From: a bacterium
GTDB taxonomy: Bacteria; Joyebacterota; Joyebacteria; Joyebacterales; Joyebacteraceae
Direction: 5' to 3'
DNA length: 64,000 nucleotides
Assembly (NCBI GenBank): GCA_025774935.1
Contig: JALGZK010000003.1
Coordinates: 232,784 to 296,783 of the forward strand
Both the position numbers and the translations under genes were made by a program. The notes under the pieces were generated by a model that was given only the letters and a program-made list of their open reading frames with translations, was not told the origin of the DNA and ran no database searches. Positions 57,879 through 64,000 of the stretch are shown here, in pieces. Numbering within the stretch: position 1 is the stretch's first letter; every line of letters starts with the position of its first letter.

Positions 57879-58019
57879 ACATCACCTCACGGGCGGGGCC
57901 CCATCGCGCGGGGCCAGAGTGAAACCACGTCCAGCGAAGCTACCACACGCACGCGGCGTTGGGAAGGCTGGTGCATGACAGTTTGAGTAGGTGGGGTCTT
58001 CGCGGGGAGCGTGGGTGTC

Positions 58020-58958
58020 TCACCGTACGAGGGGGTTCCTGAGGCCGAACGCCAGGCGCCGGGCAGATGCCGTGAAACGACCGCGGAGACGGGCCTCGTA
58101 GCCGCGCCAGCGGCGGGCCGTGTCGCGGAGGGCCTTCGTCCCGGACATCTCGTGGACGGTCTCGAGACCGAGGATGTGTTCGCGGTGCGTCTCCTGGTCG
58201 GCGAGCCGCTCGCCGCTCCAGGTCTCGTCGAGGTCGTGCCGCGACCAGTACCCGGTGTCGTAGCGGTCCAGCGAGAAGACGAGCCCGCGGACGCAGCGCT
58301 CGAACAGGTCGGGCGCCCCCTCCTCGGACATCGCGCGCGCGACGTCGAAGATCGCCCAGAGGGCTCGCAGGTGCCCGCCGAGCGCCAGCGACGGCCGCCG
58401 CGGCATCGGGTGTTCCTCGATGAAGGCGAGCGTGGCGAGTCCGGCCTCGTCGCCCGTGTCTCCGATCTCCCGGAGGAATCCGCCGTCCTCGACGGTCGTG
58501 CAGAAGCCCGGGAATGCGACACGCACGGCCTCGTCTGCCCCGTCGAGCCTTACCAGCGAGGCCGCCCGGACGAGGGCACTGACGCACTCCGCGTGCACGG
58601 CGCCCCCGAACCACCCGTGGCCCAGTTCTCGCCTCAGCGCTCGCGGCGGGTCCGGGACCGACCAGCTGGCGAAGCTCCCGGGGACGCTCTCCTGGCTTCC
58701 GACGAGCCACCGGCACGCCCTCTCGAAGCGCTCGCGGCGGCCAGAGCTCCCGCCCTCAAGGTAGATCTCGAGGTTCCCGAGCGCATAACGCGCGACGCGC
58801 CTCGGTGATTCCACCAGGGCGCCGTCGTTCGATCTTGCGAGGGGCAGACCCGCGTCGTCCACGTCGCGGCGAGGGTCGCTCCACTTTGAGTAGTCCAGGT
58901 AGTAGCCGCGGGGGGACTCGAGGTCGATGTGCTTCCCCCGCATCACCCCACGCTTCAC
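58020..58958 (-). CDS. D-glucuronyl C5-epimerase family protein
   Basis: 312 residues from a GTG at 58958 with GGAGG eight bases upstream. Family features are the start GYYLDYSKWSD, the repeated alpha/alpha-toroid helices with YALGNLEIYL, the DGGFLREIGDTGDEAG segment, and the C-terminal block LDRYDTGYWSRHDL ... HREHILGLETVHEMSG. In animals the family epimerises glucuronate to iduronate in heparan sulfate; bacterial members are mostly uncharacterised. No signal peptide is present, so it may act on a precursor in the cytoplasm. It lies between the initiating transferase and a sugar aminotransferase gene, suggesting a uronic-acid-containing surface glycan. Confidence 0.75.
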   Translation of the reverse strand: MKRGVMRGKHIDLESPRGYYLDYSKWSDPRRDVDDAGLPLARSNDGALVESPRRVARYALGNLEIYLEGGSSGRRERFERACRWLVGSQESVPGSFASWSVPDPPRALRRELGHGWFGGAVHAECVSALVRAASLVRLDGADEAVRVAFPGFCTTVEDGGFLREIGDTGDEAGLATLAFIEEHPMPRRPSLALGGHLRALWAIFDVARAMSEEGAPDLFERCVRGLVFSLDRYDTGYWSRHDLDETWSGERLADQETHREHILGLETVHEMSGTKALRDTARRWRGYEARLRGRFTASARRLAFGLRNPLVR

Positions 58959-59024
58959 GGGCGGTCCCTCCGGTTGTCTCTCCCGGCGCGCTCCCCGGCA
59001 GCGCCTCCCTACAGCCCGGCAACG

Positions 59025-60137
59025 CTACCGCACGTTCCCGGCGACGTACGCGAGAACCGTCGATGCCACGTAGTCCCTCTCCTCCTCGGTCAGGAGCGAG
59101 AAGATCGGGAGCGAGAGCGTCTCCTTCGACGCGCGCTCGGACTCGGGAAGGTCGCCCTCCTTGTATCCGAGCTTCGCGAAGCACTTCTGGAGGTGCAGCG
59201 ACAGCGGGTAGTAGATCGCGCAGCCGACGTCGTTCGCCTTGAGGTGCTCCTTTAGTCCGTCGCGGTCGGGAACGCGGATCACGTACTGGTTGTAGATGTG
59301 ACGCGCCCCGTCCATCTTGAATGGCGTCACGATCTCCGTGTCCTTGAACCGTTCGTTGTAGTAGTCGGCGTTGCGCGAACGGCCGTCGCTCCACTCGTCG
59401 AGGTGGTTCATCTTGACATCGAGGACCGCCGCCTGCAGTGCGTCGAGGCGGCTGTTCATGCCGATCGTCCAGTGGTGATAGAGTTCCGACTGACCGTGTT
59501 CGCGAAGACTGATGAGGAGGTCCGCGAGCTTCTCGTCATCCGTCGTAAGCATGCCGCCGTCGCCGTAGCCACCGAGGTTCTTGCTCGGGAAGAAACTGAA
59601 GCACCCGACGTCCGCGAGCGACCCCGCCCGTCTTCCCTTGTACTCGGAACCGATTGCCTGCGCGGCGTCCTCGATCACGACAAGGCCGTGCCTCTTTGCG
59701 ATCTCGTTGATCGGGTCCATGTCGGCGCACTGCCCGAACAGATGAACCGGCATGATCGCCTTCGTCTTCTCGGTGATCGCGGCTTCGATCTTCGCAGGGT
59801 CGATGTTGTACGTCGCAGCGTCGATGTCGACGTAGACCGGAACCGCGCCGGCCCGCCAGATCGATCCCCCGGTCGCGAAGAACGTGTACGGCGTCGTGAT
59901 GACCTCGTCGCCCTCGCCCACTCCCCAGGCCATGAGCGCGAGGAGGAGTGCATCGGTGCCCGAGGCGCATCCCACGGCCCGCTTCGTCCCGCAGTACTCG
60001 GCCACGCGCTCCTCGAACGCCGCGACCTTCGGTCCGAGCTTGAAGTACTGGGTCTCGACGACTCCGGCGATCGCCGGGTCGATCTCGCCTTTGATGATGC
60101 GGTACTGCCTGACCAAATCGAGCAGAGGGACCTTCAT
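59025..60137 (-). CDS. DegT/DnrJ/EryC1/StrS sugar aminotransferase (WbpE-like)
   Basis: 370 residues from the ATG at 60137 (AAGGCGG upstream). PLP fold type I: CASGTDALLLALMAWGVG, DEVITTPYTFFATG, PVHLFGQCADMDPI, VIEDAAQAIGSEYKG and the Schiff-base lysine in SFFPSKNLGGYGDGG (near residue 190). MNSRLDALQAAVL is typical of the VioA/WbpE group, which aminates a 3-keto or 4-keto nucleotide sugar. The close resemblance to WbpE suggests a UDP-3-keto-GlcNAcA substrate, but this cannot be fixed by eye. It has its own promoter facing the divergent glycosyltransferase promoter. Confidence 0.92.
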   Translation of the reverse strand: MKVPLLDLVRQYRIIKGEIDPAIAGVVETQYFKLGPKVAAFEERVAEYCGTKRAVGCASGTDALLLALMAWGVGEGDEVITTPYTFFATGGSIWRAGAVPVYVDIDAATYNIDPAKIEAAITEKTKAIMPVHLFGQCADMDPINEIAKRHGLVVIEDAAQAIGSEYKGRRAGSLADVGCFSFFPSKNLGGYGDGGMLTTDDEKLADLLISLREHGQSELYHHWTIGMNSRLDALQAAVLDVKMNHLDEWSDGRSRNADYYNERFKDTEIVTPFKMDGARHIYNQYVIRVPDRDGLKEHLKANDVGCAIYYPLSLHLQKCFAKLGYKEGDLPESERASKETLSLPIFSLLTEEERDYVASTVLAYVAGNVR

Positions 60138-60223
60138 CGATGTCCGCCTTTCGTCCGTGCATTCAGAGTCCCGCAATCCCGCGACGCGATGACGCGCTCC
60201 GCCGTCACGGGCACGTCCCCCAT

Positions 60224-60252
60224 CTCATATCAGCTTTACGAGGCCGTTTCAA
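60224..60252 (-). promoter_or_regulatory. Promoter of the aminotransferase/C5-epimerase unit
   Basis: Minus-strand TTGAAA (60252-60247) and TATGAG (60229-60224), spacer 17 bases. It is back to back with the plus-strand promoter at 60278. Confidence 0.5.
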
Positions 60253-60277
60253 CGGCATTCCCGGCCGCCCGTTCGGG

Positions 60278-60306
60278 TTGACACGTCCGGGACGGCCCCA
60301 TACCCT
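60278..60306 (+). promoter_or_regulatory. Promoter of the two plus-strand glycosyltransferases
   Basis: A perfect TTGACA (60278-60283) and TACCCT (60301-60306) with a 17-base spacer, 56 bases before the ATG. The 224-base divergent region holds no gene. Confidence 0.55.
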
Positions 60307-60361
60307 CGACTCATTGCACTTCGCGTGCCCACCCGACGCACCAAGGAAAGAACCTCGGGGA

Positions 60362-61531
60362 ATGACCGGAGACCACTCACTGCGCGACCGCCGCATCGTC
60401 CTCGTGTCGAACACGTCGTGGTATCTCTGGAACTTCAGGGGCGACACCATACGCGCGCTCATCCGGCTCGGAGCCGAAGTGACCACGGTCGCGCCGGAGG
60501 ACGCGTACCGCGAGCGCCTCGAGGGACTCGGCGCCGCGCACGTCGTCTGGCGGTTCGACCGAAGGAGCGTGGCTCCGTGGACGAGCCTCGGTCCCCTCCG
60601 CCGCCTGCGCGGCCTCTACCGGAGGCTGTCCCCCGACGTCGTCCACCACTTCACGATCAAGCCGGTCATCCTCGGCGGCATCGCCGCGAGGCTCGAACGC
60701 GTCCCCGGAATCGTCCAGTCCGTGCCCGGGCTCGGGCTCGCGTTCGCCGAGTCGAACGTTCTCCACGTCCCGGCGCTCCTCGGGTACCGCCTCGCGCTCG
60801 GGGGACGGGCCAGGACCATCTTCCAGAACGCCGACGACATGGAGCGCCTGATCGCTAGCGGAGTCGCCGCGCGGGAACGGAGCGTCCTGATCCGGAGTTC
60901 GGGGGTCGATGTGGAGCGCCTCGGCGCGGTATCGCACCCGGCCGACTCGGGAGCCGCCTCGCCGGCGCGGCCGATCACGTTCCTGATGGCATGCAGGATG
61001 CTGTGGGCGAAGGGCGTCCGCGAGTACGCCGAGGCCGCAGCGGCGCTGCACAATCGTGGGATGAACGCGCGGTTCGTGCTTCTGGGCGACCCGGACGAGG
61101 GCAATCCGGACGCCGTCCCGCGTGACTGGCTCGAGAACCTCCGTCTATCCGGCGACGTCGAGTGGCGCGGGTTCCAGGACGACGTCACGGGGGAACTCGC
61201 GGAGGCGGATGTCGTGATCCTCCCTTCCTACTATGGAGAAGGGGTGCCGAAGTCGCTCCTCGAAGGAGGAGCAGCGGGTAGGGCTCTCGTCGCCGCCGAC
61301 GCCCCGGGTTCCCGTGACGTCGTGATCGACACCGAGACCGGGCTGCTCGTACCCCCGAAGGACGGAACGGCGCTCGCGGAAGCCATGGAGAAGCTCATCC
61401 GGGATCCGGAACTCCGACAGGAGCTCGGACGCCGTGCGCAGGAGCTGGTCCGAGCCGAGTTCTCGAGCGACGCGGTCGTCGACCGCACCATCGAGGTCTA
61501 CGAGAGCGCGCTCGCGGAGGGGTCGAAGTGA
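60362..61531 (+). CDS. GT4-family glycosyltransferase
   Basis: 389 residues from the ATG at 60362; the frame is open to 60140 but that part covers the promoter. GT-B fold: an N-terminal domain with VLVSNTSWYLWNFRGDTIR and DVVHHFTIKPVILG, and a C-terminal nucleotide-binding domain with FLMACRMLWAKGVREY, GDVEWRGFQDD and the EX7E-like ILPSYYGEGVPKSLLEGGA. The N-terminal pattern resembles WbnH/PglA/CapM-type transferases that extend lipid-linked glycans. It is cytoplasmic or peripheral to the inner membrane. Its stop overlaps the next start by four bases. Confidence 0.9.
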   Translation: MTGDHSLRDRRIVLVSNTSWYLWNFRGDTIRALIRLGAEVTTVAPEDAYRERLEGLGAAHVVWRFDRRSVAPWTSLGPLRRLRGLYRRLSPDVVHHFTIKPVILGGIAARLERVPGIVQSVPGLGLAFAESNVLHVPALLGYRLALGGRARTIFQNADDMERLIASGVAARERSVLIRSSGVDVERLGAVSHPADSGAASPARPITFLMACRMLWAKGVREYAEAAAALHNRGMNARFVLLGDPDEGNPDAVPRDWLENLRLSGDVEWRGFQDDVTGELAEADVVILPSYYGEGVPKSLLEGGAAGRALVAADAPGSRDVVIDTETGLLVPPKDGTALAEAMEKLIRDPELRQELGRRAQELVRAEFSSDAVVDRTIEVYESALAEGSK

Positions 61532-62673
61532 GCTCTCCGGTTCGAATCATGCACGTCATCACGGGACTCGAGATCGGCGGGGCCGAGCAGTCTCTCCACC
61601 AGCTCCTGAGCGTCACCGACAGGAACGAGTTCGATCCCGTCGTCGTCTCACTCACCACGGCCGGTCGGGTGGCCGCGCGTATCGAGCGGCTCGGTGTCGA
61701 GGTCCGCGCGCTCGGCCTCTCTCGTTCGCTCCCGAACCCGTGGGGGATTCTGTCGCTGGCCGGTGAGATCCGTCGGGGCCGGCCCGAAGTGATCCAAACG
61801 TGGATGTACCACGCGGATCTCCTCGGCGGAGTCGCGGCGTGGCTCGCAGGCGGTGTTCCCGTCGCATGGGGAATCCGGCACTCCGACTTCGACTGGAAGG
61901 CGACGAGCGCGCGAACACGCTACGTGGTCAGAGCGTGCGCCCGGCTATCGAGAGTCCTTCCCACGAAGATCGTGTCGAACTCGCACGTCGCGAGGGAGTT
62001 CCACGGCTCGATCGGCTACGACGCCTCCAAGATCGTCGTGATTCCGAACGGGTTCGATCTCGTGGCCTTCCGGCCCGATCCCCGCGCGCGACGGGAGGTG
62101 CGCGAAGAGATCGGAGTACCTGACGATGCCGTCCTCATCGGGGCGGCAGGTCGGTTCCACCCGCAGAAGGACCACGCGACGCTCGCGGCCGCGGCCGCGA
62201 TCCTAGCGGAGCGGGACCCCGGCGTCCGATTCGCGCTCTGCGGTGAGGGAATCGAAGAGGGGAATCCCCAGCTCGCGGGCCTCTTCGAACGCGACGCCCT
62301 CCAGGGTCGGGTCAGTCTCCTGGGACGACGCGACGACATGCCGCGTATCCTCGCGGCGCTCGACGTCGCGACATCCTCCTCCTCCTACGGCGAGGCGTTC
62401 CCGCGAGTCCTTGGAGAGGCCATGGCTTGCGGCGTGCCGTGCGTCGCGACCGACGTGGGCGATTCGGCGATCATCGTCGAGGACACGGGAATCATCGTGC
62501 CCCCGCGGAACGCCGGAGCGCTCGCGGACGCGTGGTCCAAGATGATCTCGATGGGAGCTGCCGGAAGGGCGAGGCTGGGCAAAGCCGGAAGAGCGAGGAT
62601 CCGGGAGCACTACGAGGCAGGAGCGGTCGGACGCCGGTTCGCCGCACTTCACAAGGAGCTCGCAGGGCGCTGA
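61528..62673 (+). CDS. GT4-family glycosyltransferase
   Basis: 381 residues from a GTG at 61528 overlapping the preceding stop (GTGA), hence translationally coupled. GT-B fold: HVITGLEIGGAEQSLHQLL at the start, VIQTWMYHADLLGGVAAW, VVIPNGFDLVAFRP, GAAGRFHPQKDHATL, and the donor-binding TSSSSYGEAFPRVLGEAMAC. The GEAFPRVLGEAMA block is the EX7E motif of retaining GT4 enzymes. It probably adds another sugar to the same lipid-linked surface glycan; donor unknown. Confidence 0.92.
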   Translation: MSSPVRIMHVITGLEIGGAEQSLHQLLSVTDRNEFDPVVVSLTTAGRVAARIERLGVEVRALGLSRSLPNPWGILSLAGEIRRGRPEVIQTWMYHADLLGGVAAWLAGGVPVAWGIRHSDFDWKATSARTRYVVRACARLSRVLPTKIVSNSHVAREFHGSIGYDASKIVVIPNGFDLVAFRPDPRARREVREEIGVPDDAVLIGAAGRFHPQKDHATLAAAAAILAERDPGVRFALCGEGIEEGNPQLAGLFERDALQGRVSLLGRRDDMPRILAALDVATSSSSYGEAFPRVLGEAMACGVPCVATDVGDSAIIVEDTGIIVPPRNAGALADAWSKMISMGAAGRARLGKAGRARIREHYEAGAVGRRFAALHKELAGR

Positions 62674-62690
62674 GCGCATGTCGAGCTGGC

Positions 62691-62717
62691 CCCCGAACCG
62701 GCCAGCCGGTTCAGGGG
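62691..62717. terminator. Bidirectional hairpin between convergent genes
   Basis: CCCC-GAACCGG (62691-62701), loop CCAG, CCGGTTC-A-GGGG (62706-62717). The stem overlaps the flippase stop codon and follows the glycosyltransferase stop by 17 bases. It is likely shared by both converging transcripts; no T-run. Confidence 0.5.
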
Positions 62718-64000
62718 TTACCGCCCCCCACCCTCTCTCCGCCCGAACGATGCCCGAACCCGCGCTCCCGAAGATCCCGGAGCGCCTCTCTGACCCTTCG
62801 CACGTCATCCATCCTCGGCCGCCACGCCTCGGACAGACTCATCCCCGTCACGCGCCGGAACGCCGCCACGAGAATGACGCTGCTCGTGAGGAACCCGAGC
62901 GTCATTGCGAGCGCCGCGCCGGCGAGACCCATGACGGGAAGCAGAACGAGAAGCGCGGTGATGTTGACGACGATGCTGGAACCGACGGCCCACGAACAGA
63001 TGCCGGGGCGGTCCGTTCCCATGAAGAACGGAACGAGCACCTTCGACGTCGCGCGCATGAGCACGCCCGGAGCCATGATCCAGATGAGCGGTACCGCATC
63101 CAGGAACCGAGGGGAGAGGAGCACCGCAACGATGGGCCAGGCGAGCGCGCAGAGAACGGCTAGACCCGCCGCCGCGACCACGGCCGTGATCCTCGCGGAC
63201 TGACTCACGACGTCCGGTCGGCCGGCGGCGTCAGAAGCAACACGATGGAAGAGCGCGTTCGCGACGGAGTTCGGAAGCAGCAGGAGTTGCGACATGAGTC
63301 CCGAGGCCGCAGCGAAGATGCCGATCTCGCCTGCCGTCACGAAGAAGGCAAGGACCATTGTCCCAACGCGCACGTTGACGGTGTTGCCGACTCTCTCGAT
63401 GTAGGACCGGAGACCGTACGACAGGAGCAGCCGGTAGTGCTCGAGTCTCAGACGCACGCGCCGATACGCGCCCTCCTGGCGAAGCGCTACCGCGGCAAAC
63501 ACGACTCTGGTGGCGCCGCCCGCGGCGAGTGCGAGGAGCGCGCCCTCGACGCCCATGTGGAGCACCCTCACGAAGATGAGCACCGCTATGAGCTGTGCCA
63601 GGAACCCGGCGACCACCATGACGGCCATCCATGCGATGCGACCCAGACCGACCAGAAGCGAGACGCATCCACGACCGAACAGCGTGAACGGGATCACGGC
63701 GAGAGCGACCACGAACGCGGAGTGCGATGCCTTCTCGAAGATCGGGAGGCCCGTCTCCATCAGGAGTCTCCCGACCACTATCGCCACAGCTGACGAGAAG
63801 AGCAGCGCCGACGCCGTGCTCCAGACAGCCTCCGGCTTCGACAGGCGACCAGAGGCCACGGCGTAGCGGCCGGCGAGGTCCATCGCGAAGTGGAGCCCGA
63901 GCCCGAGGAGATTCCCGTAGAGAAGGCAGACCGCGTACGACCCTCGTCCTGCGGGTCCGAGGAACCACGCCAGACTCGCCTGGATGCCGAGGGTAATCAG
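62711..64000 (-). CDS. Polysaccharide flippase (Wzx/MATE-like), N-terminus beyond window
   Basis: At least 429 residues; the frame is open to the right edge, so the start is missing. The first visible residues (SLAWFLGPAGRGSYAVCLL, then LLGLGLHFAMDLAGRYA) match the second helix region of oligosaccharide flippases. About eleven further hydrophobic helices follow (VWSTASALLFSSAVAIVVG, AGAALAMTLGFLTSSVILVA), ending in a basic cytoplasmic tail. It would flip the lipid-linked glycan built by the neighbouring transferases across the inner membrane. It converges with the glycosyltransferase genes. Confidence 0.88.
   Translation of the reverse strand: MITLGIQASLAWFLGPAGRGSYAVCLLYGNLLGLGLHFAMDLAGRYAVASGRLSKPEAVWSTASALLFSSAVAIVVGRLLMETGLPIFEKASHSAFVVALAVIPFTLFGRGCVSLLVGLGRIAWMAVMVVAGFLAQLIAVLIFVRVLHMGVEGALLALAAGGATRVVFAAVALRQEGAYRRVRLRLEHYRLLLSYGLRSYIERVGNTVNVRVGTMVLAFFVTAGEIGIFAAASGLMSQLLLLPNSVANALFHRVASDAAGRPDVVSQSARITAVVAAAGLAVLCALAWPIVAVLLSPRFLDAVPLIWIMAPGVLMRATSKVLVPFFMGTDRPGICSWAVGSSIVVNITALLVLLPVMGLAGAALAMTLGFLTSSVILVAAFRRVTGMSLSEAWRPRMDDVRRVREALRDLRERGFGHRSGGERVGGGNP

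Overview
The window is GC-rich bacterial DNA. Almost every gene lies on the minus strand; only two glycosyltransferases near the right end are on the plus strand. Several features suggest a diderm from a candidate phylum around the FCB group (Eisenbacteria- or Krumholzibacteria-like; inferred, not proven). These are many secreted proteins with a C-terminal PNPF(N/S)P...G(V/I)Y sorting-type domain, a PorV/PorQ-type barrel, LVIVD and FN3 repeat proteins, and outer-membrane barrels. Antisense 'ORFs' of more than 1 kb are common and are GC artefacts.

Layout. 1-5488: C-terminally truncated secreted protein of about nine tandem FN3+Ig units, with a clear sigma70-type promoter and a short leader ORF. 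5785-12895: a tightly overlapping chain (lamin-tail protein, barrel, helix-hairpin-helix barrel, preT, preA). 12996-15161: membrane VWA protein. 15172-35315: an alpha-glucan locus with a debranching enzyme, extracytoplasmic GH57, a glucodextranase-type binding protein, an ABC sugar importer without its ATPase, a CBM48 lipoprotein, a CBM48-porin fusion, a second porin, a PorV-like barrel and a 1790-residue surface protein. The proteins appear to capture glucan at the surface, cleave it, pass it through porins and import the products.

35486-37618: sirtuin, polyferredoxin and a tiny membrane protein behind one promoter. 37682-46578: exported proteins (14-fold LVIVD repeat, VWA, tandem two-module GH5 mannanase with dockerin-like and cohesin-like parts).

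46930-53413 is the best candidate for an undescribed system. A strong promoter drives an adhesin-like subunit, a Cys-rich putative major subunit, a stable UUCG hairpin, a two-or-more-domain beta-sandwich chaperone-like protein, a lipoprotein secretin and a membrane-anchored subunit-like protein. The three subunit-like proteins share a short 'SN...L.V' signature. The order recalls a pilus operon, but with a secretin instead of an usher.

53670-56351 is ppdK with its own promoter and terminator. 56577-64000 is a cell-surface polysaccharide region: lipid-linked initiating transferase, glucuronyl C5-epimerase-like protein, DegT aminotransferase, two GT4 glycosyltransferases and a flippase that runs off the window.

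No tRNA, rRNA, CRISPR array or insertion sequence was seen.
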